Below, piece after piece: positions 20,381-29,617 of a DNA stretch of 39,046 bases. The notes under the pieces were generated by a model. The model was not told where the DNA came from and ran no database searches. It saw only the letters and a list, made by a program, of their open reading frames with translations. Each line of letters starts with the position of its first letter. The stretch's first letter is position 1. The position numbers and the translations under genes are program-made. Source of the DNA: CAVAWX01 sp963614215 (lineage in GTDB: Bacteria > Actinomycetota > Coriobacteriia > Coriobacteriales > QAMH01); the NCBI GenBank assembly GCA_963614215.1, contig CAVECB010000016.1:1-39046 (forward strand). The letters run 5' to 3'.

Positions 20381-22153
20381 TCATGATGTTGCGGTGGGCG
20401 CTGTTTTGGGGGCGTTTGTGGCCGCGTCTGTGTCTGCGTCCGCGCCGGTGTCCGCATCCGAAGTTCTCGTCGCGCCGCCTGCGCCCGCAACCATCTCCGC
20501 GCTCATGCCTGAGGCGCTTGCCGCGCCGCCCGCGCCTGCGTCCGCGTCCTCGTGGTAGCTCTGCTCGGTGTTCACCTGCCATATGCGCGCGCGGTCGAAA
20601 CTGGGGTCGAGCAGCGCGTCGGCGGCCAGAAACCCCGTCATCATCGAGTGGTCCATGTTGTTGTAGCGGTGCTGGCCGTTGCGCCCGGCGCACAGCAGCC
20701 ACGGGTGCGCGGACAGCCATGCGCGCAGCTCGTCGATGTGCGCGTAGCTGTCGAAATAGGCGGGATAGGCCTTGGGCACGCGCACGATGCGGGAATCGAG
20801 TATGGGGGCGTCCGGTGCCAGCACGCCTATCTGCACCAGCTCGGCATGCGCCTGTTCGAGCAGCGCGGCGTCGTCTGCGCTCCAAAACGCGTCGCCTTCG
20901 TCGCAGAAATACTCGAGTCCGAGCCATGTCGTGTGCGCGGGGTCGGGCACGAGGTAGGGCGACCAGTTGTTGAACACCTGGATGCGCCCGAGCTTCACCT
21001 GCGTGTCCTGCACGTAGATCCAGTTGTCGCCGATAAGGCCGCCCAACCCGCGCGAGCTGCGGCTGGCCGGCAGCGCGAGCTTGTCTGTGAGCAGCCCGAC
21101 GGTGAGAAAGCTGCGATAGGGCAGGCCGGCGGCGATGCGCGCGATGTGCGGTGGCACCCCGTCCATGGCGGCGACGAGCTCGTTGAGCGGCATGGTCGAG
21201 ACGATGGAGTCCGCCGCGTAGGAGCTGCCGTCGTCACACAACACGGTGATGGGGGCAGCTGTGGGGGCGGACGTGCCGCGCCGCGCTGCATTCTCTTTCA
21301 CCGCGCAGACGCGCTTGTCGAACTCGATGCGCCCGCCCATTTCCTCTATCTCGCGGGCGGCCTGCTCCCACAGCTGGCCAGGGCCGAGCTTGGGGTACTC
21401 GAAGGAGTGGATGAGGGACGTCTTGACCTGTGTGTCTTGGGTGGCCGGCTCGCCGCGCCCGTCGCCCGCGCCTGCTTGCCCGCGCCCGCGCCGCCCGGCC
21501 AGCGCGTCGGCCACGATCGCCGAGATGGACAGTCCCTTCACTCGCTGCGCGCCCCATGCGGCGTCAATTTCGCGCGGGTGGCGCCCCCAGAGCTTTTCGG
21601 TATAGCCCTCGAAGAAAATTTCGTAGAGCGTGCGCCCAAAGCGGTTGATGTAGAAGTTCTCGAGCGAATCCTCGGGCAGCGGGTGCAGTTGTGCGGCCAG
21701 GTAGGAGGCGGCAACCTTCGCCATGCGCCCCGCCCCCAGTTGCCGCATCGTCGCGGCCGATAGCGAGAGGGGGTAGTCGAACAGCGCGTGGTCGTAGTAG
21801 ATGCGCGAGAGGCGCCGCCGCCGCAGCATCACGCGGTCGCAGGCCTCGGGATCCGGCCCGCCCGGCGCGAGGGGCACCGCGCGGCACAGCTCGATGTCGT
21901 CTTTGGCCGGCGCCCCCTGCAGCGGCATACGCTCGTGCCACCATTTCACGACGCGCGGCTCCTTCGAGAAGAAGCGGTGCCCGCCCATGTCCATGCGCAG
22001 GCCGCCGTGGGCGACGGTGCGCGAGATGCCCCCGACCTCGTGCGAGGCTTCGAGCACGGTCACGTCGTAGCGGCCGTCGCCGCGCGCGAGCAGCTCGTGG
22101 GCGGCGGCCAGGCCGGCCGGCCCTGCTCCGACGATGAGGACGGTGTTCTTCAA
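20381..22153 (-). CDS. FAD-dependent oxidoreductase, UDP-galactopyranose mutase/amine-oxidase-like
   Basis: A 590-residue flavoprotein. The N-terminus is a dinucleotide fold (VLIVGAGPAGLAAAHELL, then VTVLEASHEVGGISRT) followed by GGHRFFSK. Near the C-terminus GRNGQHRYNNMDHSMMTG resembles the FAD-binding GR...Y..MD motif of UDP-galactopyranose mutases. It is longer than classical Glf (about 370-400 residues), so it is a relative. Its neighbour on the plus strand is GlfT2-like, which suggests a role in galactofuranose or related sugar chemistry; this is inference. The start is TTG with AAAGG 12 bases upstream, about 40 bases after the penicillin-binding protein stop. Two Gly/Ala/Asp low-complexity stretches occur: an insert near 225-245 and a C-terminal tail of about 55 residues. 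Confidence 0.7.
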   Translation of the reverse strand: MKNTVLIVGAGPAGLAAAHELLARGDGRYDVTVLEASHEVGGISRTVAHGGLRMDMGGHRFFSKEPRVVKWWHERMPLQGAPAKDDIELCRAVPLAPGGPDPEACDRVMLRRRRLSRIYYDHALFDYPLSLSAATMRQLGAGRMAKVAASYLAAQLHPLPEDSLENFYINRFGRTLYEIFFEGYTEKLWGRHPREIDAAWGAQRVKGLSISAIVADALAGRRGRGQAGAGDGRGEPATQDTQVKTSLIHSFEYPKLGPGQLWEQAAREIEEMGGRIEFDKRVCAVKENAARRGTSAPTAAPITVLCDDGSSYAADSIVSTMPLNELVAAMDGVPPHIARIAAGLPYRSFLTVGLLTDKLALPASRSSRGLGGLIGDNWIYVQDTQVKLGRIQVFNNWSPYLVPDPAHTTWLGLEYFCDEGDAFWSADDAALLEQAHAELVQIGVLAPDAPILDSRIVRVPKAYPAYFDSYAHIDELRAWLSAHPWLLCAGRNGQHRYNNMDHSMMTGFLAADALLDPSFDRARIWQVNTEQSYHEDADAGAGGAASASGMSAEMVAGAGGATRTSDADTGADADTDAATNAPKTAPTATS

Positions 22154-22193
22154 GGGGACGGGGTGCCTTTCAAACGGCGTGGCGCCGATGCGG

Positions 22194-24203
22194 TCATTCG
22201 TCGTCGTAGCTGTAGGTGTTGCGCGAGCCGCTTCTGCCGCTGCTGTTGCCACTGCTGCTACTACTACTACTGTCGGTTTTCAGCACGTCGCTGCGGTACT
22301 CGATCTTTTCGTTGGTGGTGGGAAAGTCCCGCGTCGGCTGGCCTTCGAGCACGGCGGTCATGTAGTCGTGCCACATGGGCGCGCATATCGTGCCGCCGTA
22401 CATGCCGGTGCTCTTCTCCTGGCGATACCCGCACCATATGGCCGTGGAGTACTGGGGGGTGAAGCCGCAAAACCACAGGTCGCGCGAGTTTTCCGAGGTG
22501 CCCGTCTTGCCGGCGGCGTCTTGCCCGTTCGACAGCTGGGCGCTCGTGCCCGTGCCGCTCGTGACGACCTTCTCGAGCATCTTCGTGGCCTCCTGGGCCA
22601 CCGCCGCGCTCATCACGCGCGTGCCTTCGTCGTCTGGCGTCTGGTAGACGGTCTTGCCACGGTTGTCCACGATTTCGGTGATGACGACGGGGTCGTGGTG
22701 GACGCCGCCGTTGGCGATGGTGGCGTAGGCGTCTGCCATCTCCAGCGCGTTCACCCCCTGCGCGCCCAAGGCGATCGAATCGTAGGCCTCCAAATCGGAG
22801 GTGATGCCGCAGGCCTTGGCCATCTCCACGACCTTGTCGGCGCCGAGCGCGTGCACGAGGCGCGCGTAGACCGTGTTGACGGATTTCGTGGTGGCGGTGC
22901 GTATGGACATGCGGCCACCGCCCTCGCCTTCGACGTTGCGCACCACCCAGGATTCGGCGTTTTCGCCCTGGTCGATGTAGGCGGGGGAATCGGAGTTGAA
23001 GGTGGTGTCGGGGTCGACGCCTGCGGCGAGCGCGGCCAGCAGGGTGAAGGGCTTGAACGCCGACCCCGCCTGCCTGCTCATCTGCGTGGCGAGGTTGAAC
23101 TGGTCGCTGTCGTAGTCCTTGCCGCCGACCATGGCCACCACGTAGCCGTTGTCGGGGTTGATGGACACGAGCGCGGCGTCGAGGTTGTTGTTGCGGTACT
23201 CGAGGTTGTTGTTGATGGCGTCGTTGGCGGCGTTTTGGCAGTTCACGTCGAGCGTCGTGTAGACGGTCAGGCCGCCTTGGGCAATCTCGGAGGAGGAAAA
23301 GCGCGTGTCGTTGTTGATCATCGAGCGGATGTAGTCGACGAAGTGCGGGGCGATATTGCTGATTTCCTCGTCGCCGGTCTTCTTCGCGACAATCTCGGGC
23401 TGGTCGTTGATGACCTCGTCGTATTGCGCCTGCGAGATGTAGCCGTTGCGCAGCATGCGCTCGAGCACGGTGGCACGGCGCTTCAGGGCTGAATCGTAGT
23501 GCTCGCGCGGGTTGTTGGCCGTGGGGGACTGGGGGATGCCCACGAGCAGGGCCGTCTGGCTCAAGGTCAGGTCCTTGGCCGAGCAGCCGAAGTAGTCGCG
23601 GGCCGCCGCCTCGATGCCGTAGCAGTTGTCGCCGAAGTTCACGACGTTGAGGTACATCATCAGTATCTGGTCTTTGCTGTAGACTTCCTCGACCTTGCAG
23701 GCCAGATACATCTCGCGGATCTTGCGCTTCGCGGAGATGTCGTTCATCTCGTCGAGCAAGATGGTGTTGCGCACGAGCTGCTGGGTGATGGTCGAGGCAC
23801 CCTCCGAGGAGCGGCCCGTCGTGGCGTTCACGAGCACGGCGCGGAGTATGCCCATAGCATCGACGCCGCCGTGGCTATAGAAGCGCTCGTCTTCCGTGGC
23901 CACGATCGCGTTCTTCACGTCGTCGGTCACCTCGTTGTCGCCGACCTCGATGCGGTTTTCCAGGTAGAGCTTGCCCAGCACCGTCTGGCGATCAGAGGCC
24001 AGCACCGTTGTGTACCCACTCCTTGCGTAGAGGTCGATCTTTGAGTAGTCGGGCAGGTCGGTGAGCCAGGCGTTGCCCATGAACAGCACGGCTACGATTA
24101 GGGCGCCGACAAGGCCGGCGATGGCCCCGAACACGCACAGAAACGCGAGCGGCTTTTTCTGCTGCCTGCTGGCGCGCTTCTTTCTGCGGGTTCGTGTCGA
24201 CAC
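22194..24203 (-). CDS. Class A penicillin-binding protein (PBP1A-type)
   Basis: A 669-residue bifunctional peptidoglycan synthase. A short basic cytoplasmic start is followed by one membrane anchor (about 24-47). The GT51 transglycosylase domain (about 75-250) has ATEDERFYSHGGVD with the catalytic Glu and GASTITQQLVRN. The transpeptidase domain has S381 in GSAFKP, the SVN triad (KSVNTVYARL) and the KTGT box (AGKTGTSEN). The C-terminus is a Ser/Gly-rich tail. The GTG start has GAGGAG about eight bases upstream; the frame is open for 200 codons further but overlaps the next gene and is not PBP-like. First gene of a run with the flavoprotein and the GtrA fusion, which points to wall assembly. 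Confidence 0.93.
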   Translation of the reverse strand: MSTRTRRKKRASRQQKKPLAFLCVFGAIAGLVGALIVAVLFMGNAWLTDLPDYSKIDLYARSGYTTVLASDRQTVLGKLYLENRIEVGDNEVTDDVKNAIVATEDERFYSHGGVDAMGILRAVLVNATTGRSSEGASTITQQLVRNTILLDEMNDISAKRKIREMYLACKVEEVYSKDQILMMYLNVVNFGDNCYGIEAAARDYFGCSAKDLTLSQTALLVGIPQSPTANNPREHYDSALKRRATVLERMLRNGYISQAQYDEVINDQPEIVAKKTGDEEISNIAPHFVDYIRSMINNDTRFSSSEIAQGGLTVYTTLDVNCQNAANDAINNNLEYRNNNLDAALVSINPDNGYVVAMVGGKDYDSDQFNLATQMSRQAGSAFKPFTLLAALAAGVDPDTTFNSDSPAYIDQGENAESWVVRNVEGEGGGRMSIRTATTKSVNTVYARLVHALGADKVVEMAKACGITSDLEAYDSIALGAQGVNALEMADAYATIANGGVHHDPVVITEIVDNRGKTVYQTPDDEGTRVMSAAVAQEATKMLEKVVTSGTGTSAQLSNGQDAAGKTGTSENSRDLWFCGFTPQYSTAIWCGYRQEKSTGMYGGTICAPMWHDYMTAVLEGQPTRDFPTTNEKIEYRSDVLKTDSSSSSSSGNSSGRSGSRNTYSYDDE

Positions 24204-24333
24204 GTGTGCGCTCCTCGTGGACGGGACGGGTTTTCGCGCTATTATGCCCCAATTTTCACGTGCAGGCGACGCGCACGGGACGCACCGCCTGCGACGCACG
24301 CGAGAAGCGCACAAAACCGGCGTCTCGCCGTCT

Positions 24334-27300
24334 TTACTCCTTCCGTTCGGCGTCTGCACGTGCCTGTCGGTGCTTGCGCGAGGCGTAGAGGTAGGCGAGG
24401 TTGGCGGCGGCTGCTGCGGCGATGGCGAGAAGCAACATGCGCCGCGCCGCATCGCCCGTGGCGCTCGGGGAAGCAAGAACCGCCTTTTGTGCGGCCGCGT
24501 CTGCCGCGGGCTGCTCTTCTGCGGGCGTCGGCGTCTCCTCTGGTTGCTCGGGCGTCTGCGGCTCCTCGGGCGTTTCGGGCTCCTCGGGCTCCTCGGGCGG
24601 CGTGTCCGGTTCTTCTTGCACGTAGACGGTCTGGTCTGCGTTGTCCAAGTCGGCGTGCTCGGCAATTGTGGCGCCGTCTTCGGCGCTTGCCGTCTCGAAT
24701 GCGACCAGTTCTTTGCCTGCAAGCCCCGTCGTGTCCAAGTCGAAGGCCACCTCCACCGTGCCGCCTCCTTCCTGCGCGGTGAAGCTGGTTTGCCCGCGCA
24801 CCTCTTCGCCGCTTGCATCAAGCGCGGCCTCGCCCGTCTCCTTGTCCATGAGCACGCCTGCCACCGTCAACGCCTGCCCGGGCGCAAATCCCGTGTACGA
24901 GACCGTGTCCACGAGGGTGACGCGCGTTCCCGCCTCCAGCAACTTGTCTGCCTGCTCGTCTGTGTTTTCCTGCCCTTGCGCCTGCTCTTGCACTTGCTCC
25001 ACCTCGTCTTCCCCCTCGTTGTTTTCCCCGGCCTCGCCCGCTATCTCCGTCTTGTCTTCTGTTTTCTCGCTTCCGGCTGCATCCGTGCCGTCGCCGGTTT
25101 CCCCGGCATCGCCGGCTTCTTCTTCGTCGTCTTGCCTATCGCCATCGGTCTCGCCGACCTCGTTATCTGCATCGTCTGAGCTCTCTTCTTCGTTGCTTGT
25201 CTGCGTGTCGTCGGACGCGTCTGCGACGCGTGCAAGCCGTGTGCGCAGCGCGACGACGCGCACGGTCTGGCCCTCGTCGTCGATGTCGGCATGCGCGGCC
25301 AGCTGCTCCTCGCCGGCGAAAAGCGTCTCGAACACGACCAGCTCGTGCCCGGCCAGCTCGCCCGTATCCACGTCGAAGCCCACTTCCACGTGCCCGTCGG
25401 TCACGGGCGCCTCGAATTCGAGGCATGCCGCCACCTCTTCGCCGTCCGCCCCGCACACGGCTTCGCCTGTTGCCTTGTCCATGAGCACGCCTTCGAGTCG
25501 GTAGCTTTCGCCCGGCTCCAAATTGCCGTAGGCCACCGTGTCTGCGATGCGCGCCGCTTCTCCTGCGACGAGGAACTTGTCGCCGTCGTCTGCATCCATT
25601 GCTGTCGTGTGCAGCGTGGGCGGCTGGGGATTGCGGTAGTCGATGATGGTCCCTAGGTCGTAGCCCCGCGCGAAAACGGAGACGTCCGCGTAGACGCTTA
25701 ACTGGGTGCTGAACAGCCGGTAGCCCTCGTTGGCCTCGCAGGGCAGCTCGTAGAGCAGATAGTCGCCATAGGGTAGGGCGCCCCGCCCGTCGTCGACTGT
25801 CGCCTGTCCGCCGTCTTCGCCAAGCCCAAACCAGGTGCCCACACGCCCCGGCTCGCCTGCAGCCTCTATCGCGCCCGCCGAGATGCGCGTGCCGCTGTTC
25901 ACCAGCTCTTTCACCATCTCCAGCGAGGGTGCCGCCGCGCCGCCGTCTGCCGCCGCGTCGCTTTTTTCGCCTGTGGCCACATCGCTGCTCGAAAGCAGTG
26001 CGTCGAAGGCGTTGGTCGCCGTGCTGTGGCGCGCCAACCCCACCGCCGTGTCGATACTTCCGTTGGCATCGGTCACCAGCACGTGTGTCTCGCCCGTCGC
26101 CTCGTTCACTAGCGCGAAGGGTACGTGTGCGAGCGCCTCCGAGCTGCCCTCCCCCTTCTTTTGCAGCCGCAGGTCGTTGCGCGCGACATAATTGGAAAAG
26201 GCGTTGTCGAAACTTGCGTAGACCCCGCCCTCGCGCACTTGGAAAGCCCGCGCCGTTCCGTCGCTTAAAAGATAGGAGCGGTTCGTGGCCGTCTCGGCTA
26301 TCTCGTAGTCGCCGTAGGGCAGGCAGTCGAGCTCCGTCGCGGCGCGGTAGCACCGGCGCTTTTCGTCCCAGGCGGTCTCGATGCGTTTCACCACCTGCCC
26401 CTTGCCGTAATCTACGCCGTCCACCCGCACGCTGCGCGCGGACATGTTCGTGATGGTGAAGACGATGTGCGCAAGCGAGCTGTGCTCTTTGTCGGCGCCG
26501 TCGTGCGCGCCACCCCCGAGCGCCTCACTTGTCCCCAGCTCCGCGTCGCGTTTGACAACCTCTACGCCCCCGCGCTTCACCTGGTTGGGCACACTCGGTG
26601 CGTTGAAGGCCTCGACCGTCTCCGTCGCCGACTCCTTTCCCTTGCCCCGAATCTGTTGCACGACAGGCTCGGCGCCCCCCAGCTCGTAGCCTTCCGGCGC
26701 TCGGGTTTCCTGCACGCTCACGGTGCCGAGCGGCACGCAGGCCTTGCCTGCAGAATCGCGGTAGAAGGCATCTCCTGCCACCTTGTGCCCATCGTCGAGG
26801 CACGCCCGCCCGTCGCCGCCGGTTTTCAGCACCCAGCGCTTCGTCGGGGTTTTCGGCAATGCGCCCTTCTCGTAGTAGCCGTCGTAGTAGTTCACGGTGA
26901 ACTCGGCGCCCGCAAGCGTCGCCGAACCCTGCGGCGTCGCCGAGCCCATCTCGCGGTCGATCTTTCGCGCAACGAGGTCTATGGGGTTGTTAGGGGCGGT
27001 CTCGGCGCTTTCCACCCGCGAGGTCTCGTCGCCGTTCACCGTCACGCCGTGCGCCTGCACGTCGAGGGCATACCCTTCGGAGGCCGCGATTTCTTTCACC
27101 CAGTAGTTCCCGATGTCCAGCTCGCCGCTTTTCGCGTACCCGTTGCCGTCGGTCGAAAGCTGGGCCACCTGCTGCGTACAGGCCTCGTCGCTGTAGATGC
27201 CGTAGACGGCGCCCTCCAGTTTGTAGCAGGCGTTGCCGCCCGTCAAAGCCTCGTTCGTACTGCGTTTCTGCAGCTCGATCCAGCCCTTCTTGGGCACTTG

Positions 27301-29163
27301 CTTCACGCGGAACCGCGCCACCTGCGAGCAGGTCTGCCCGCCGTTGTCGCCGCCGAGCTTTGCCATGAAGGCCAAGGTGATGGTCGAGGCCTCGCGGTCT
27401 ATGGCGACGACCTTGGTGTAGGCAGTGCACACCCCGCCGTCGGCCTCGTAGGAAAAGGGATTGGTGCCGTGCGTGCATATGGCGGAAAACATGCGCACGA
27501 CAGGCGCCTGCCCGTCGTCTGCCGTCTCCATGAAGCTCCAGTCCAGGCTCGTGATGGCCTCGTTGCCTGCACTTTCGCCCGAGATGCGCAGGCGCTTTGC
27601 CACCCAGCCGCCTGCGATGGCGGCGCGCATCTCGCCTGGGGTGCCCAGCATCGTCTCGTTTTCGTCTTCGGCCACGAGAAAGGACATGTTGTAGGCGATG
27701 CGGGCACCGGATGGGTAGCGGTCCCCGATGCGCTCGAAGTTCGAGCCGGCGTTCATGCCGTCCCAGGTCTGCTGGCTCACGGACACCCCATCAAGCGGGG
27801 TGGGGTAGTAGACGTGGTCGACGTCGCGGCCGGCAAACGCATCGGCGCCCTCGGCGTCCACGTAGACGGCCACGCCCCACTCCCAGCCCTCGCCGATTCT
27901 GTCGAGGTCGAGCCCGGCGAACTCGACGCCCGGCACGCACTCCATCTCGGAGACCGCGGACATGAGGGAAGCTTGGGCGCTCGTAAATTCGGCCGCCTCA
28001 CAGGTGGGGAGCTGCCCGCCCTCGTAGGAGACCTCGATGCGCGCTGCAGCCACGGCGGGCACGGCCACGCCGAGCACGCCGGTCGAAGCGTCGTATCCCG
28101 CCACTGTCGCATCCGCCTCCCCGCTCGCGGCGGTGTCGGTCTTGCCGGTCTTGGTGCCGGCGGTGACGCTTGCCCCGTCGTTTAGCGTCACGCTGATGGC
28201 TTGAGGGTCTACCCCGGCGGCCGCCTCGGTGCTCACGAGCTGCACGAAGACCTCGTTGCCCGTCAGGCTGCCGGCCGCAGGCACCTCAAAGCTCTCGCCT
28301 GTCGTGCGGTTTTTTACCTGTGCGCTGCTCACGACCGTCGTGGTTGCCTGCGCGGCGTCTGCGGTGAACAGGAGCTGGGCTTGCAGGGCGCATCCCTGTT
28401 CGTGGGTCTCGTCGGCCGGCGTATATGCGTCCACTGCGGCCTTAGGCACGTAGGCGATGCCGCTGTCCGTGTCGTAGACCACGCCGTCCACGGCCTGCCC
28501 GTCGTAGTTGTCGCGCACGAAGACGGCGTCTTTCGTCGCGTCGCAGACCCCCCTCTCGCGCGGCATGTCGAGCTTGGCGGCGTAGTAGTCCGCGTCCCCG
28601 AACTCGTAGAGCGCCGACTTCCACTCGAGCTGCCCGAGAAACACCCCCGCCGCCGTCTCGGGGTCTGCCATCAGCGCGTCAATTCCCTGGCCTTGCGCAT
28701 ATTTGGCCGCGTCCACGAGCGTGGCCTTCGTGCGCACGCGCTTGCCCGTGTCGGCCAACTCGGCACGCTCGAAACGGGCGAGAAGCGCCGTCCACCAATC
28801 TATGTCCCTACCGCAGGCTGCGCCCGTCGTGTCCACCTCGGCGGCAAGCGCATCTGCCACGGAAAACTCCCGGACTGCCGTGGTCTTCGCGCCTCCGTCT
28901 TGCGTGCCCGCGCCGCCCGGCCCTGCCACCTGCGCCAACGCCGTTGCGGCCATAGCGCAGCACGCGACAAGCGCGGCCACGAGAACTACCGCTGCAAGCT
29001 TCCTGCGCCCGCACAGCCCGCACATCCCGTGCATACTGCGAAGCCGCGTCGCCCCCAACGACCTGCGACGTCGCGGCTTCACTACTGTGGCCTTCACCCC
29101 TCTATGCCGTTTCTTTAGTTGCGTGTTCGCGCGTATGCGCGCCTTCCCCGTGCGCAAATTCAT
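24334..29163 (-). CDS. Large surface adhesin with SpaA/Cna_B and VaFE repeat domains
   Basis: A 1,609-residue secreted, anchored protein. A long basic leader (1-55) precedes the signal hydrophobic core (56-79, likely cut after ALA). The unassigned N-terminal region runs to about 620. SpaA/Cna_B-type domains, which usually form isopeptide bonds, begin near 625 (GWIELQKRS; EGAVYGIYSDEACTQ) and continue to about 1,180. Two VaFE repeats lie at about 1,205-1,305 (LEGVLMDKATGEAV, LVVFETL) and 1,415-1,520 (VAGVLMDKETGEAA, LVAFETA), joined by a very acidic linker. A Pro/Glu-rich stalk, a membrane segment (about 1,574-1,592) and a basic tail end it. The expected LPXTG is replaced by SPSATGD. ATG 29163 has GAAGGGGG upstream. 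Divergent from the two-component system. Confidence 0.85.
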   Translation of the reverse strand: MNLRTGKARIRANTQLKKRHRGVKATVVKPRRRRSLGATRLRSMHGMCGLCGRRKLAAVVLVAALVACCAMAATALAQVAGPGGAGTQDGGAKTTAVREFSVADALAAEVDTTGAACGRDIDWWTALLARFERAELADTGKRVRTKATLVDAAKYAQGQGIDALMADPETAAGVFLGQLEWKSALYEFGDADYYAAKLDMPRERGVCDATKDAVFVRDNYDGQAVDGVVYDTDSGIAYVPKAAVDAYTPADETHEQGCALQAQLLFTADAAQATTTVVSSAQVKNRTTGESFEVPAAGSLTGNEVFVQLVSTEAAAGVDPQAISVTLNDGASVTAGTKTGKTDTAASGEADATVAGYDASTGVLGVAVPAVAAARIEVSYEGGQLPTCEAAEFTSAQASLMSAVSEMECVPGVEFAGLDLDRIGEGWEWGVAVYVDAEGADAFAGRDVDHVYYPTPLDGVSVSQQTWDGMNAGSNFERIGDRYPSGARIAYNMSFLVAEDENETMLGTPGEMRAAIAGGWVAKRLRISGESAGNEAITSLDWSFMETADDGQAPVVRMFSAICTHGTNPFSYEADGGVCTAYTKVVAIDREASTITLAFMAKLGGDNGGQTCSQVARFRVKQVPKKGWIELQKRSTNEALTGGNACYKLEGAVYGIYSDEACTQQVAQLSTDGNGYAKSGELDIGNYWVKEIAASEGYALDVQAHGVTVNGDETSRVESAETAPNNPIDLVARKIDREMGSATPQGSATLAGAEFTVNYYDGYYEKGALPKTPTKRWVLKTGGDGRACLDDGHKVAGDAFYRDSAGKACVPLGTVSVQETRAPEGYELGGAEPVVQQIRGKGKESATETVEAFNAPSVPNQVKRGGVEVVKRDAELGTSEALGGGAHDGADKEHSSLAHIVFTITNMSARSVRVDGVDYGKGQVVKRIETAWDEKRRCYRAATELDCLPYGDYEIAETATNRSYLLSDGTARAFQVREGGVYASFDNAFSNYVARNDLRLQKKGEGSSEALAHVPFALVNEATGETHVLVTDANGSIDTAVGLARHSTATNAFDALLSSSDVATGEKSDAAADGGAAAPSLEMVKELVNSGTRISAGAIEAAGEPGRVGTWFGLGEDGGQATVDDGRGALPYGDYLLYELPCEANEGYRLFSTQLSVYADVSVFARGYDLGTIIDYRNPQPPTLHTTAMDADDGDKFLVAGEAARIADTVAYGNLEPGESYRLEGVLMDKATGEAVCGADGEEVAACLEFEAPVTDGHVEVGFDVDTGELAGHELVVFETLFAGEEQLAAHADIDDEGQTVRVVALRTRLARVADASDDTQTSNEEESSDDADNEVGETDGDRQDDEEEAGDAGETGDGTDAAGSEKTEDKTEIAGEAGENNEGEDEVEQVQEQAQGQENTDEQADKLLEAGTRVTLVDTVSYTGFAPGQALTVAGVLMDKETGEAALDASGEEVRGQTSFTAQEGGGTVEVAFDLDTTGLAGKELVAFETASAEDGATIAEHADLDNADQTVYVQEEPDTPPEEPEEPETPEEPQTPEQPEETPTPAEEQPAADAAAQKAVLASPSATGDAARRMLLLAIAAAAAANLAYLYASRKHRQARADAERKE

Positions 29164-29617
29164 TGTGCGCCCCCTTCGTGTGCATATGCGCCGCCTTCGA
29201 TGCGGCACGCGGCATGTGTCATCTGGCACACGCGTGCCGGATGCGCCGCCCCGAAGAGACGCTTCTTGGTTGATGATGTGGTTTTATGCGCTTTTTCGCG
29301 CAGCTCCGTGCGGACTCTCACCCCGCGCTAGAGCCGTGCGCGCGCTATGAAAAACAGATGCGCGCCGGGCGGTTTTCGGCGCAGTGAAAAACCACGCCTG
29401 CGACGGCAGCCCGAACCTCGCGCGCGTCTTCACCGAGTATAGCGCACAGCCCCCTTGCCCCCGCCCGACGTTTTCAGAGAAGTTTCAGCGCTGCCCCCTA
29501 GAGTGCGTGGTATAAACCGACGAACAGGCTCGCGAGCCCTTGCGCCGCACGCGCTTCGCACGCTGCCGCACGTGCCCGCGCACGCCGCGCCATCGCATTC
29601 CGAAAGCGAGGACGAGC
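29164..29617. other. Divergent control region between adhesin and two-component genes
   Basis: No gene. On the adhesin side an imperfect hairpin (GGCACGC/GCGTGCC, about 29203-29237) lies in the leader, flanked by two copies of ATGCGCCGCC (29186-29195 and 29241-29250). A possible adhesin -10, TATACT on the minus strand, is at 29441-29436. On the regulator side lie the TTTCAG repeats and TATAAA box listed separately. Confidence 0.5.
29472..29516 (+). promoter_or_regulatory. Likely response-regulator-controlled promoter of the two-component operon
   Basis: TTTCAG occurs at 29472-29477 and 29483-29488, an 11-base period typical of OmpR/PhoB-family direct repeats. TATAAA (29511-29516) follows 22 bases after the second copy and has no good -35. 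Such a layout is usual for promoters activated by the regulator itself. Confidence 0.5.

Noticed and set aside
22204..24821. Longer N-terminus for the penicillin-binding protein
   Set aside because: The extension overlaps the adhesin gene in another frame, is Arg/Pro/Thr-rich, and the GTG at 24203 has a good ribosome-binding site.
24961..25200. Separate Ser-rich plus-strand gene within the adhesin locus
   Set aside because: It is the complement of the acidic linker of the adhesin; the minus-strand frame is continuous with recognised domains.
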